This document shows, piece after piece, positions 44,906-54,185 of a DNA stretch of 63,186 nt; within the stretch, counting starts at the first letter, position 1; each line of letters begins with the position of its first letter. The notes below the pieces were generated by a model, which was not told the DNA's origin, searched no databases, and worked only from the letters and a program-made list of their open reading frames with translations. A program made the translations under genes and the position numbers. The stretch is from an uncultured Lactobacillus sp. (lineage in GTDB: Bacteria; Bacillota; Bacilli; Lactobacillales; Lactobacillaceae): positions 1 to 63,186 of the forward strand of contig CAJLBJ010000008.1 in NCBI GenBank assembly GCA_905204935.1, read 5' to 3'.

Positions 44906-44940
44906 AAAACCAATGCAGTCCATTAAACTACATTGGTTTT
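44906..44940 (-). terminator. Terminator of the APC permease gene
   Basis: AAAACCAATG / CATTGGTTTT stem with inner AGT / ACT; T-rich on the minus strand. Confidence 0.85.
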
Positions 44941-44944
44941 TTGT

Positions 44945-46384
44945 TTAGTTTAAGTTCTTTTGTTTTTCCCACTTCGCAATCAATGGTAAGATCACACCGA
45001 GTGCAATCATCAAGATTGGTAAGACGATGTTTAAGATTAACTCATGGGTATATTTAGCGGTGCCAGGTGTGGCATCGGTTGGGAAGATTCCGGCAGTTGC
45101 ACAGACAAAGGTCGCCACAAAACACCAGATTCCCACGGCTAAAGCTAATTTACGATTTTTTAAGAAGACATACTCAGAAGGAAATTCATCTTCTTTTAAG
45201 CGAATCTTGATGAACGCCCAGAATAAAAAGCACGTTGAGTAAGGCGAAACAATTCCGTTGATGTTTAATAACCAGTTAAAGATATCGGTCATTTCGGGCA
45301 GCGTTGCACTCAAAAGTAAAATCACGGTACAAATGATGGTAGTAAGCCAATAACCGTTGATTGGTAGGCCTTGTTCATTAGTCTTAGTTAATTTGCTTGG
45401 CAAGAATTGTTTAGCGGTATCGGATAAAAACATCCGTGTACCAGCATCTAATAAGACGGCTAGTTGCGCACACATGTATAAAGCTTGTGTGATGGCAAAC
45501 AGATACATTAAGGATTTGCCAAGATGAAATTGTTGACCTAAAGCTAAGAAAGCATAGTATGAACCGTTCATCTTCAAATCATGTGGTAAATGATGGGCAT
45601 TAAAGAAGACGCCTAAAGAAAATGAGCCTAACACGGTTAAAAAGGCGGTCATGACAGCTAACATGATCATTGCCCGTGGGAAATCACGCTTGCCATCTTT
45701 CATCTGTGTGACGTAGGGCGCAACAAATTCAGCGCCGTTCATCGCAAAGATTAATAGCCCAAGAGACGATAAAAACTTCATGTCTAAGGTTGGCAAGAAA
45801 GCTTTAGCTGAAAAAGGCTGTGTGGCAATGTGACCACCTTGCCCAAGTGAAACAAAGGTCATAAAGACAAACATGATCGACATGATAAACATGGCGCCCC
45901 CGCCTAGGATGCTAAGCACTTGTAATGAGTTTTTTAGGCGATGTTGCACCCAAATGAATAAAATAAAAATAATTGCAGTAGCTAAGGCGAATTGCGAGTT
46001 GGTCAATTTGTTTTCCATCGAGTTATCACCCCAAATCAACCACCCAAAAGAAACGACCATTGAATTGGCGACATCGACTAGGTAAGGCAAACCAGTTACC
46101 CAATAAATCCAGGCACAAAGGTAGCCCCAGTTATCACCTGAAGTCTTACGGACCCACGATGACATACCACCTGACTCCTTACTAAAAGCCGAACCTAGAT
46201 TACCTACGATTAGTTCGTAAGGCAAAACATAAACAAACAACATAATAATCCATGATGTGACCACGCCTAAGCCTTGGTTTTTGAAGTTGTAGATGATGTC
46301 ATCAAAACCGATTACGGTAACAAAATCCATCAAAGCCAAGACGGGCCAAGCGATATATCGTTTCTTGATGAGATTACTCATCAT
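44945..46384 (-). CDS. APC-superfamily amino acid permease
   Basis: 479 residues, about 12 membrane segments. The first segment holds the substrate-site-like MDFVTVIGFDDI, and FAMNGAEFVAPYVTQMKDGKRDFPRAM is typical of the glutamate:GABA antiporter-like branch of APC proteins. The exact substrate is unknown. GGGGG lies before two adjacent ATG codons (46384, 46381). Monocistronic, 290 nt downstream of oppA, with element B and its hairpins in between, so it is expressed separately. Confidence 0.87.
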   Translation of the reverse strand: MMSNLIKKRYIAWPVLALMDFVTVIGFDDIIYNFKNQGLGVVTSWIIMLFVYVLPYELIVGNLGSAFSKESGGMSSWVRKTSGDNWGYLCAWIYWVTGLPYLVDVANSMVVSFGWLIWGDNSMENKLTNSQFALATAIIFILFIWVQHRLKNSLQVLSILGGGAMFIMSIMFVFMTFVSLGQGGHIATQPFSAKAFLPTLDMKFLSSLGLLIFAMNGAEFVAPYVTQMKDGKRDFPRAMIMLAVMTAFLTVLGSFSLGVFFNAHHLPHDLKMNGSYYAFLALGQQFHLGKSLMYLFAITQALYMCAQLAVLLDAGTRMFLSDTAKQFLPSKLTKTNEQGLPINGYWLTTIICTVILLLSATLPEMTDIFNWLLNINGIVSPYSTCFLFWAFIKIRLKEDEFPSEYVFLKNRKLALAVGIWCFVATFVCATAGIFPTDATPGTAKYTHELILNIVLPILMIALGVILPLIAKWEKQKNLN

Positions 46385-46488
46385 GAAAACCCCCTTATGA
46401 AAATTAATGGTAAAATAAAAAGATTATTTTTATTATAACGCAAAAGTTTTGAAAAAATGAGGCCTCTTTTTCATGTTTATACAAAAAA

Positions 46489-46577
46489 GCCCTGCTTACT
46501 GAAAAATAGTAAAAAGGGCTTAAAAATTAATAACTTTAATTTTTGCTGATGACTCTATCGGTTCAATTAGACCAAGA
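46489..46577 (-). ncRNA. Non-coding element, copy B (core plus terminator)
   Basis: On the minus strand, just after the oppA terminator, a 47-nt core (46577-46531) is followed by a hairpin (46519-46489; GCCC / GGGC outer, TTACT / AGTAA inner) and a T run. The core matches copy A (34/47) and copy C (33/47) without gaps. Confidence 0.58.
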
Positions 46578-46585
46578 GCAAAAAA

Positions 46586-46616
46586 ACCCGAGTGGGAGCA
46601 TCAAGCCCACTCGGGT
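46586..46616 (-). terminator. Terminator of the opp operon
   Basis: On the minus strand ACCCGAGTGGG pairs with CCCACTCGGGT (11 bp) and seven T follow. It is directly upstream of element B. Confidence 0.9.
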
Positions 46617-46676
46617 TAAGGAGTTGTCTAACCGTAGTCAATAACTGACCTTAGTTAAAAAGTATTTTGTTATCGA

Positions 46677-48428
46677 TTATTTAGAGAAGGATACATTTTC
46701 CCAGAGGTAGTAACTCTTACTTACTTGGTTAGTGTAACCTTTGATGTTTTTAGCTACTGGAGTTGCATCATAGTAATATTGCATTGGCACAACATAAGCT
46801 TCTTTGTTCATGTATTCTTGCCACTTGTAGAATTGCTTGATGCGGTATTTTGTATTGAATGATTTAGCAGAATCGATGTTTGCTAACAACGTGTTATTTT
46901 CTTTAGAGACGAAACGAGACATGTTGTATGGTGCACCTTCGCTGTAAAGGTCGTTAGGGGATGGTTCAGAAGATAAGGACCATGCACCCATGAACATATC
47001 GATGCCCTTAACGTCGTTTTGAACTTTATCGTAGAAGTTATTGAAATCAAGGAGACGACCGTTAACAAGTTTCACACGTAAACCAACTTTTTTCCATTGT
47101 TGGATGTAGTTTTTGATGATAGCTTCTTGGTCGGCAGAACCACTCATTGCTGCGAGGTAGATGGTTAACTTCTTACCATTAGGATCGGTTCTGTAGCCAT
47201 CTTTGCCTTTCTTGTAGCCGGCTTTGTCTAAAAGATTATTAGCTTTCTTCAAGTTATAAGCATACCCTTTGACGCTCTTGTCGTGGTAATCACCAAATGC
47301 AGGTGGGATAAGCGTTGTTGCGCGAGTCTTTAAACCATAACCAAACTTGTCGCTGACTTGTTGGATATTCATCGCATAAGCGATTGCTTGACGCAAAGAG
47401 CGGTTGTTCATTTTAGCGTTTTTATCCATGACGTTTTTAGAAGTTTCGTTGTCAAATTTACCAACTTTAAATGCCAAGTAATTATAAGCTAATTCTTGTT
47501 TACCGGTGTAAACGTAGCCGTCAACTTTTTTGTTCTTACCGTAAACAGAGCTTGGTAATTGCCATAAGATGTCGTATTTCTTAGACTTCAAAGCAGCACT
47601 TGCTGAAGAAGGAGAAACTGTTTCGATGGTAATCTTGTCAAACTTAGGCTTTTTACCAAAGTAATATGGGTTTGGTACCCATTCAATAGATTCGCCTTGA
47701 ACAATCTTTTTGATCATGTAAGGGCCGTAGTATAAAGGTGCTTTACGGATTTTATCGGAAGATTGTAAGTCTTTGAATGGTACGTCTTTAAGGTAGTGAT
47801 ATGGTGAAGCAAATTCCCAAATATAACCAGACCCAGAAGTGGTCATGCCGGGTTTCATTTCTTTGAAGTGGATCACTAAGGTGTGATCATCTTTGATTTC
47901 TAAACCAGAGATGCTGTCAGCTTTACCTTCGTGGTATTCTTCCATCCCTTCGATGTTTTTCAAACTATCAGTGTAACGTGAACTACCGCTATCTTTGTTA
48001 GCGATGATTTCATAAGAATAAACGATATCTTTAGCCACTAAAGGTTGACCATCGGACCATTTAACTTTAGGGTTGATGGTGATTGTGGCTGTTTTAGCAT
48101 TTTGATCAAATGAGATATCAGCTGCGCCACCTTTGACAAACTTGTAGTTATCATCGGTTTTAAATAATGGCATATCACCAAATTGTGCGAAGGTAGAATC
48201 GTTAGCGTCATCGGATAAACCATCGTTAAAGATTCCTTTAAATGCTGAATCACTGACATAACCAATTTTAAGTGTACCACCTTTTTTAGCAGCTTTCTTA
48301 TTGTTATAAGCGAGTGGTAAATTAGCTTGTTTTGTAGCGGCGGCTACGCTTTGAGCGCCTGAAGCAAAACTAAGTGCAACGACAGAAAGTAAGGTTGCCA
48401 TATAGGCAAGTGATTTTCTTAACTTCAT
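46677..48428 (-). CDS. oppA: Oligopeptide-binding protein OppA (no lipobox)
   Basis: 583-residue solute-binding protein of the SBP_bac_5 family: YVSDSAFKGIFNDG, NPKVKWSDGQPLVAKDIVYSYE and WVPNPYYFGKKPKFDKI are typical. It captures peptides for OppBCDF. Residues 1-31 are a signal peptide with a likely SPase I site (AQSVAAATK); there is no Cys and so no lipobox, unlike most Gram-positive OppA lipoproteins. It may be released or held by the permease. Last gene of the opp operon, 33 nt after oppC. Confidence 0.93.
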   Translation of the reverse strand: MKLRKSLAYMATLLSVVALSFASGAQSVAAATKQANLPLAYNNKKAAKKGGTLKIGYVSDSAFKGIFNDGLSDDANDSTFAQFGDMPLFKTDDNYKFVKGGAADISFDQNAKTATITINPKVKWSDGQPLVAKDIVYSYEIIANKDSGSSRYTDSLKNIEGMEEYHEGKADSISGLEIKDDHTLVIHFKEMKPGMTTSGSGYIWEFASPYHYLKDVPFKDLQSSDKIRKAPLYYGPYMIKKIVQGESIEWVPNPYYFGKKPKFDKITIETVSPSSASAALKSKKYDILWQLPSSVYGKNKKVDGYVYTGKQELAYNYLAFKVGKFDNETSKNVMDKNAKMNNRSLRQAIAYAMNIQQVSDKFGYGLKTRATTLIPPAFGDYHDKSVKGYAYNLKKANNLLDKAGYKKGKDGYRTDPNGKKLTIYLAAMSGSADQEAIIKNYIQQWKKVGLRVKLVNGRLLDFNNFYDKVQNDVKGIDMFMGAWSLSSEPSPNDLYSEGAPYNMSRFVSKENNTLLANIDSAKSFNTKYRIKQFYKWQEYMNKEAYVVPMQYYYDATPVAKNIKGYTNQVSKSYYLWENVSFSK

Positions 48429-48461
48429 AAAGCTATTTCCCCTTTACATATTTTTTTAGAA

Positions 48462-49403
48462 TTAACCCAAACGCTGACGGGCATCAGCCGTTCTACGCAA
48501 AACATTTCCGACATAACTGATACCGACACATAAAACTAAGATGAGTACTGATGCAGGGACCCACACCCATGGCATGCCGGTTAAAACGTCTGGATCGGTC
48601 GCATAACCAATCAAGGTTCCTAAACTAGGCACATCATTTGGTAAACCGAAACCTAAGAAGGTCAAACTAACTTCGATCCCGATGTTAGCAGCCAAACTTA
48701 AAGTAGCGTCGACAATGATAATAGAACTTAAATTAGGAAGTAATTCTCGAAACATTATTTTAAGATCACTGGTGCCCGAGGTCTTTGAAGCGCTGATATA
48801 GTCTTTGCGCGACTCGGATAGTGCTTTGGAACGAATCAACCGAGCCGTTCCAACCCAATAAAATGCGGCCATCACCAAGATGAAAGTCCAGATGTTGTAA
48901 TGTGGAATGACCGTAACCAAAACGATGATTAACATCAACGTTGGTAAGACTAACATAAAATCTAAGAAGCGCATCATGATGTTATCGACTAAACCGCCGT
49001 AATAGCCGGCGATGATACCATAGATGATGCCGATGATTTCCATTAAAAAGGTGATTGATAAGCCAATAATCAAGGAGTTGCGTCCACCAAGAATTAACAT
49101 CTTAAAGACATCACGTCCTCCTTGATCAGCCCCTAAAATCATCCCGTCAGTACCAGGTTTGTTATATTGTGCAAAGATATCAACGGTCATGACCTTAGAA
49201 GTCTTCAAGAAAAGTGCGCCGATAAAAATCCCTAAAAAGATGATTATTAAGACGATTAATGCACCTAAAGCCCAACGATCTTTAGCAAATTCACGCATCA
49301 AGACTCGTAAGCCAGAGGGTTGTTCGTTTTGCTTGAGATTAGCGATGATTTGCTCATCATCATAGGCTTTTTCTGGTTTTTGTTTTTTATTATTAAAGAG
49401 CAT
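48462..49403 (-). CDS. oppC: Oligopeptide permease OppC
   Basis: 313 residues. N-terminal cytoplasmic part, first membrane segment at about 40-62, then the ABC permease domain with the EAA loop (SALSESRKDYISASKTSGTSDLKIMFRELLPN in outline). ATG 49403 is used since AAGGGGG precedes it; the longer frame to 49454 would overlap oppB. Confidence 0.94.
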   Translation of the reverse strand: MLFNNKKQKPEKAYDDEQIIANLKQNEQPSGLRVLMREFAKDRWALGALIVLIIIFLGIFIGALFLKTSKVMTVDIFAQYNKPGTDGMILGADQGGRDVFKMLILGGRNSLIIGLSITFLMEIIGIIYGIIAGYYGGLVDNIMMRFLDFMLVLPTLMLIIVLVTVIPHYNIWTFILVMAAFYWVGTARLIRSKALSESRKDYISASKTSGTSDLKIMFRELLPNLSSIIIVDATLSLAANIGIEVSLTFLGFGLPNDVPSLGTLIGYATDPDVLTGMPWVWVPASVLILVLCVGISYVGNVLRRTADARQRLG

Positions 49404-49425
49404 AATCTTATTTCCCCCTTGCAGA

Positions 49426-50385
49426 TTATTCGATGCGAATCCGTGGATCGACAATGCTTAAGATGATATCGGATAGTAGGGTACCTAAAAGGTTTAAGAT
49501 ACCATAAAGCAAGACTAAAACGGTGATAACGGAATAATCGCGGTTGGTGATTGAATCGACAAACAACAAGCCCATGCCAGGGTAAGCAAAGACAGTTTCA
49601 ACAAAGATTGAACCACCTAAAAGTCCGGTAATTGAATAGCCGGCAAATGCAGCGATTGGTAAAAGAGAGTTACGTAAGATGTGACGATTAAAGACTTTCT
49701 TTTCAGGAACACCTTTAGCACGTGCAGTCTTAACGTAATCTTGGTTTTTAGAATCGATGATTTCACTACGTAAATATTGCACTACACTAGTTGTTGATAA
49801 TAATGACATTAAAAGTGCAGGCAAGATCATGTGATAGATACGACTAAAGACATAATTTAGACCGCCACCAGCAGAAACCGAGACCGAACCAGATGTTGGG
49901 AACCAACCTAAAACATAACCAAATAACCACAAACCTAACAGATAAAAGACGAAGGCAGGAATAGCATAAGAAATGTAGTTATAGATTTGGATGGCCTTAT
50001 CTTTTTTACTATTTTCATGACGACCAGCAATTACACCTAAAGGAATTGCGATCACATAACTTAAGATAACCGTTGCTAAGGAAAGCCATAAAGTGTTGGC
50101 TGCCCGTGAAGCAATTAGGTTGAGAACGGGTGATTTGAATTGGTAACTGATACCAAAATCACCGTGGAAAATATTTTTAACCCAGCGGAAATATTGCACA
50201 TACCAAGGATCAAACAATCCAGCGGCCTTTTTTAAAGCCTCGATTTGACTAGGAGAAGTTTGTGGAGTCACCTTGCCGGTAAATGGATCGCCAGGCATGG
50301 CTTTAGCTAATACAAAAACTAAGATACTTAAGATAATAATTTGCGGAATCATTAATAAGATCCGCCGCAAAATTGTTTTCCACAT
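49426..50385 (-). CDS. oppB: Oligopeptide permease OppB
   Basis: 319 residues, six membrane segments. N-terminal RRILLMIPQIIILSILVFVLAKAMPGDPF is typical of OppB/DppB, and the EAA loop includes YVKTARAKGVPEKKVFNRHILRN. AAGGAGGGG precedes ATG 50385, one base after the oppF stop, so translation is coupled. Confidence 0.95.
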   Translation of the reverse strand: MWKTILRRILLMIPQIIILSILVFVLAKAMPGDPFTGKVTPQTSPSQIEALKKAAGLFDPWYVQYFRWVKNIFHGDFGISYQFKSPVLNLIASRAANTLWLSLATVILSYVIAIPLGVIAGRHENSKKDKAIQIYNYISYAIPAFVFYLLGLWLFGYVLGWFPTSGSVSVSAGGGLNYVFSRIYHMILPALLMSLLSTTSVVQYLRSEIIDSKNQDYVKTARAKGVPEKKVFNRHILRNSLLPIAAFAGYSITGLLGGSIFVETVFAYPGMGLLFVDSITNRDYSVITVLVLLYGILNLLGTLLSDIILSIVDPRIRIE

Positions 50386-50386
50386 C

Positions 50387-51337
50387 TTATTTCCCCTCCT
50401 TTTGTTCTGGTAGGGCTACCCAGTGAGTATCTGAGATTTGGCGTAATGGATAGACTCGACCGTTTTCGTCATAATAGGAATATTGATTTTCTTGGAATTC
50501 TTGTTCAACTTGTTGGCGTAGTGCACGATTTTTTGCACGATTTGTAACATCAACACGTGGAATAGCCGCTAATAAGCGCTTGGTGTAGATATGTTGTGGA
50601 TTTTGGTAAATATCTTGGCGTGAGCCGATTTCCACGAAACGCCCACGGTGCATGATGGCTAAGTTATCACACATATGATAAACGACACCTAAGTCATGTG
50701 AGATAAACATAAATGAGACACCAAATTCTTTTTGAATCTTTTTCATGTAGTTTAAAACTTGTGCTTGCACAGATAAGTCAAGCGCTGAAACGGGTTCGTC
50801 GGCGATGATGAGCTTGGGATTGGATGCTACAGCCCGTGCAACCCCGATTCTTTGTCGTTGTCCCCCGGAAAATTGATGGGGGTACTTGTAAAGCGAGTCA
50901 CGCTCTAACCCAACGATTTCTAAGAGATGTGCTACTTTTTCGACTATTTCGTGTTGGCTGAGTTGTTCGAAGTTACGTAACGGTTCGGCAATAATGTCTA
51001 AAATCTTTTTACGTGGATTCAAGCTGGAAAGTGAATCTTGAAAAATCATTTGCACATCTTTGTTGTATTTAGTTTTGGTTCTAGTATGCTTTTTAGTTAC
51101 ATCATTTCCTTGATACAAAATCTGTCCGGAAGTCGTCTTTTCAAGGCCAACAATTGATTTACCAATGGTTGATTTACCTGAACCAGATTCGCCGATGATA
51201 CCATAACTTTCACCTTGTTTGATTTCAAAGGTTACTCCATCAACGGCATAAACATAATCGGTGATACGATTAAAAAAACCAGACCGAATTGGATAGTGTA
51301 CGCAAAGATCTTTTATCTCTATTAAGTTGTTGCTCAT
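50387..51337 (-). CDS. oppF: Oligopeptide ABC ATPase OppF
   Basis: 316 residues. Walker A GESGSGKST (about 47-55), signature FSGGQRQRIG, Walker B LIIADEPVSALD and switch His in FISHDLGVV. The C-terminal oligopeptide-transporter extension (HIYTKRLLAAIPRVD) is present. With OppD it powers peptide import. Confidence 0.96.
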   Translation of the reverse strand: MSNNLIEIKDLCVHYPIRSGFFNRITDYVYAVDGVTFEIKQGESYGIIGESGSGKSTIGKSIVGLEKTTSGQILYQGNDVTKKHTRTKTKYNKDVQMIFQDSLSSLNPRKKILDIIAEPLRNFEQLSQHEIVEKVAHLLEIVGLERDSLYKYPHQFSGGQRQRIGVARAVASNPKLIIADEPVSALDLSVQAQVLNYMKKIQKEFGVSFMFISHDLGVVYHMCDNLAIMHRGRFVEIGSRQDIYQNPQHIYTKRLLAAIPRVDVTNRAKNRALRQQVEQEFQENQYSYYDENGRVYPLRQISDTHWVALPEQKEGK

Positions 51338-51348
51338 ATGTTGTCCCC

Positions 51349-52341
51349 CTATCTCTCGTCTTTAAAGGTGAATTCTTGATAACAAGTGCACCGTACCAGA
51401 TGTTGTGGTTCGACTTCGTGTAATGTTGGATGTTGCTCATGAGCACTAGCGTTAATCCAAGAAATACGTTTAGCAAAGCGACAACCGTCATGAGGCATGT
51501 TTTTGAGTGATGGTACCATTCCATCGATAACATAAAGCTGGTCGGAGATGCTTTCTTTTTGTGGCATTGATCGTAATAAAGAACGAGTATAAGGATGTTT
51601 AGGGTTTGTAAAAATTTGTTCAACGCTACCTAATTCAACGATTTGACCGGCATACATAACAGCTACACGATCGGCAATTTCAGCTACGACACCTAAATCG
51701 TGGGTGATTAAGATGATGCCGGCGTGGTTTTGTGCTTGGATATCTTTTAAAAGATCTAAAATTTGTGCTTGAATTGTAACGTCTAGTGCTGTCGTTGGTT
51801 CATCAGCGATGATGATTTCTGGTTTACAAGCAATAGCGATTGCAATAATGATTCTTTGGCGCATCCCACCTGAAAGTTGGTGTGGATATTGGCGAGCCAC
51901 ACGTTTAGGATTAGGGATACCGACTTGTTGTAAAAGTTCTAAGACGCGTTTTTGCTTGCTTTCTTCATCTAAAGTGGTGTGTAAATCGAGATTTTCTTTA
52001 ATTTGATCTTCGATACGCATCAATGGATTTAAAGCAGCCAAGGGATCTTGGAAAATCATTCCAATGTTGTTGCCACGTAATTTATCCATTTGATCGATAC
52101 TTAATTGAAGCAAATCTTGATCTAGATAGTTGATGCTACCTTCAACTTTTGTGTTGTTGTAGTTGTGTAAGCCAATAATACTTGTGGCTAAGGTGCTTTT
52201 ACCACAGCCAGATTCACCCACGATAGCAAGAACTTCATCTTTTTTTAAATCGAGATTAATATCTTCGATTGCTGTATAAAATTGCCCGTCTAGTTTAAAA
52301 GATGTATTTAAACCACGGATTTTTAATAGCGTTTCATTCAT
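51349..52341 (-). CDS. oppD: Oligopeptide ABC ATPase OppD
   Basis: 330 residues. Walker [10 protein letters not shown] (about 38-46), signature LSGGMRQRI, Walker [13 protein letters not shown], switch [11 protein letters not shown]. The C-terminal Cys-containing region ([19 protein letters not shown]) is of the oligopeptide/dipeptide type. First gene of the minus-strand operon oppD-oppF-oppB-oppC-oppA. Confidence 0.96.
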   Translation of the reverse strand: MNETLLKIRGLNTSFKLDGQFYTAIEDINLDLKKDEVLAIVGESGCGKSTLATSIIGLHNYNNTKVEGSINYLDQDLLQLSIDQMDKLRGNNIGMIFQDPLAALNPLMRIEDQIKENLDLHTTLDEESKQKRVLELLQQVGIPNPKRVARQYPHQLSGGMRQRIIIAIAIACKPEIIIADEPTTALDVTIQAQILDLLKDIQAQNHAGIILITHDLGVVAEIADRVAVMYAGQIVELGSVEQIFTNPKHPYTRSLLRSMPQKESISDQLYVIDGMVPSLKNMPHDGCRFAKRISWINASAHEQHPTLHEVEPQHLVRCTCYQEFTFKDER

Positions 52342-52395
52342 ACAAACCCCTCATTCGTTTAATTACTTTATGAATTATTAAAAAACAATGTCTGT

Positions 52396-52441
52396 ATTGT
52401 AATATTTTCTAATAAATAACGCAATAGATTTTTAGAAATTT
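52396..52441 (-). promoter_or_regulatory. opp promoter with CodY-like box
   Basis: On the minus strand TTGCGT (52424-52419), 17-nt spacer, TACAAT (52401-52396). Directly upstream, GATTTTTAGAAATTT (52427-52441 forward) matches the CodY consensus AATTTTCWGAAAATT with three mismatches. CodY control of opp is known in related bacteria; the box here is weak. Confidence 0.55.
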
Positions 52442-52514
52442 GTAATAAAAATATTATGTTTTTTGTAAATACAGTTAAAAAACACTGTTTTATAAAGGTT
52501 TTTGTTCAGGATAT

Positions 52515-52558
52515 AAATTAGAAAATGTTTAGTTTAACTAATCTGATTTTTCTAATTT
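52515..52558. repeat. Nested AT-rich inverted repeats upstream of htrA
   Basis: An outer perfect 11-bp repeat, AAATTAGAAAA (52515-52525) / TTTTCTAATTT (52548-52558), encloses an inner perfect TTAGTT-T-AACTAA (52529-52541); the centres differ by 1.5 bp. It lies in the 417-bp gap between divergent oppD and htrA, so it is not a normal terminator and may be an operator or cruciform. Confidence 0.6.
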
Positions 52559-52758
52559 TTCTCATAATACACTTAAAAAAAGGTCAAAAAAGAACGGAAT
52601 AAGGTTAAATTCACAAAGATAGATGTTTTTTTGAGCATATCTTAAGAAGTTTCAAAGCTCTTTATGATAAAATTACATTTAATTCAAAAAGTTTTCAAAA
52701 TTAGTTATTATAATCAAGACCATAACAATTAGTTACACATGAAAGGAGTTCATTATTT

Positions 52759-54081
52759 ATGAACGAAGATAATCAATTTGATGGGGAATTCAAAGAAGTA
52801 CCTCCAACACAAGAAGAATTTACACAACCAGAAAAAAATGAAGAACCTAAAAGAACAAAACAATCCAAGTCTAATTTGCCTAAAATTTTTGTAGTAGCAT
52901 TGATTGGTGGTTTGTTAGGTGGTGGAATTGTCACAGGTGGCTATGCCTTATATGAAAATCGCACGGTTGACGGTGTGACCTCAAATAATTCATTAGGTAC
53001 GGCTAAGACAAGTAACATCAATGTTAATGTTAATAGTCAAACAACTAAAGCATTTGATAAGATTAAAGAAGCTGTGGTTTCGGTTGAAGCATACAGTACA
53101 AGTCAAAGCGATTCTTTAGAAGCTCTACTTGGTGGTATGGGTCAAGAAACGACTTCAACAAGTGAAGGGTCTGGTGTTATTTATAAGAAATCTGGCGACA
53201 CCGCCTTTATCGTAACGAATAATCACGTTATCTCTGGCGCAGATAGTGTTGAAGTTTTGCTTAGCTCTGGTAAAAAATTAAAGGCGACAGTTGTCGGACA
53301 TGATGCTATTACAGACTTGGCAGTTTTAAAGATTAACGCTGCAGATGTAAAACAAGTCGCAGATTTTGGAAATTCAGATAATATTAAAGTTGGTGAAACT
53401 GCCTTAGCTATCGGTTCTCCATTAGGCTCACAATATGCAACTTCGCTAACACAAGGGATTATTTCGGCTAAGAAGCGGACTGTTTCAGTAACTAACAGCA
53501 GTGGTGTAGAAACAGGTCAAGCAACAGTTATTCAAACTGATGCCGCAATTAACCCAGGTAACTCTGGTGGCCCATTGATCAACTTGGATGGACAAGTAAT
53601 CGGAATTAACTCGATGAAATTGGCAAGCACAGGTTCTGATGGAACTTCTGTTGAAGGTATGGGCTTTGCTATTCCAAGTAATGAAGTTGTCAATATCATT
53701 AATCAATTGGTTGCTAACGGTAAAGTGGTTCGTCCTGCTTTAGGGATTAGCTTGATTGATTTGACAAATGTTCCTGAAAATGAACGTGAATCATTGTTGA
53801 AATTACCAAGTGATGTTACAAGTGGGATTGTAGTTGCTGATATCAATAGTGATTCACCACTCAAGAACTCAGGCATTTCAAAATATGACGTAATTGTGGG
53901 CTTAGGTGGCAAAGATGTTACAGGTATTGCAACCTTAAGAGAAGCCTTGTATGATCACAAATTGGGTGATAGTGTGGCAATTAAGTACTATCACGATGGT
54001 AAGCTAAAAACAACAACGGTTAAATTAACACTTGAGGCAAATGATTCAAATACGTCAGCTGCTTCAAACGAAGGTCAATAA
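52759..54081 (+). CDS. htrA: HtrA/DegP-like membrane serine protease
   Basis: 440 residues. Cytoplasmic Gln/Glu/Lys-rich N-terminus, one membrane anchor (about 45-67), trypsin-like domain with the triad His about 156 (NNHVISG), Asp about 186 (ITDLAVLK), Ser about 269 (NPGNSGGP), and one PDZ domain at about 325-420. It degrades misfolded exported proteins. AAAGGAG precedes ATG 52759. A TATAAT at 52709-52714 may be its -10. In relatives it directly follows walJ; here 15 kb separate them. Confidence 0.97.
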   Translation: MNEDNQFDGEFKEVPPTQEEFTQPEKNEEPKRTKQSKSNLPKIFVVALIGGLLGGGIVTGGYALYENRTVDGVTSNNSLGTAKTSNINVNVNSQTTKAFDKIKEAVVSVEAYSTSQSDSLEALLGGMGQETTSTSEGSGVIYKKSGDTAFIVTNNHVISGADSVEVLLSSGKKLKATVVGHDAITDLAVLKINAADVKQVADFGNSDNIKVGETALAIGSPLGSQYATSLTQGIISAKKRTVSVTNSSGVETGQATVIQTDAAINPGNSGGPLINLDGQVIGINSMKLASTGSDGTSVEGMGFAIPSNEVVNIINQLVANGKVVRPALGISLIDLTNVPENERESLLKLPSDVTSGIVVADINSDSPLKNSGISKYDVIVGLGGKDVTGIATLREALYDHKLGDSVAIKYYHDGKLKTTTVKLTLEANDSNTSAASNEGQ

Positions 54082-54088
54082 TCGTAGA

Positions 54089-54118
54089 AAAGATCACTCT
54101 TCTTGAGTGGTCTTTTTT
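54089..54118 (+). terminator. Terminator of htrA
   Basis: AAAGATCACTC pairs with GAGTGGTCTTT (one G-U), T run follows. Confidence 0.9.
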
Positions 54119-54185
54119 GTAGGTTGCATCAGCTAGAAGAATCGTCCATAATATATAGATGATTTTAGCCAAGTTTTACCCAGAA

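Noticed and set aside
44595..46641. Shared 14-mer TTGACTACGGTTAG at 44595-44608 (+) and 46628-46641 (-)
   Set aside because: In 63 kb of AT-rich sequence several exact 14-mer matches are expected by chance, and the flanks do not align.
52427..52441. Firm CodY regulation of opp
   Set aside because: The box has three mismatches in very AT-rich DNA; kept only as a weak annotation.
37518..52758. A recognisable integrative element
   Set aside because: No integrase, transposase or flanking direct repeat could be found at either end.
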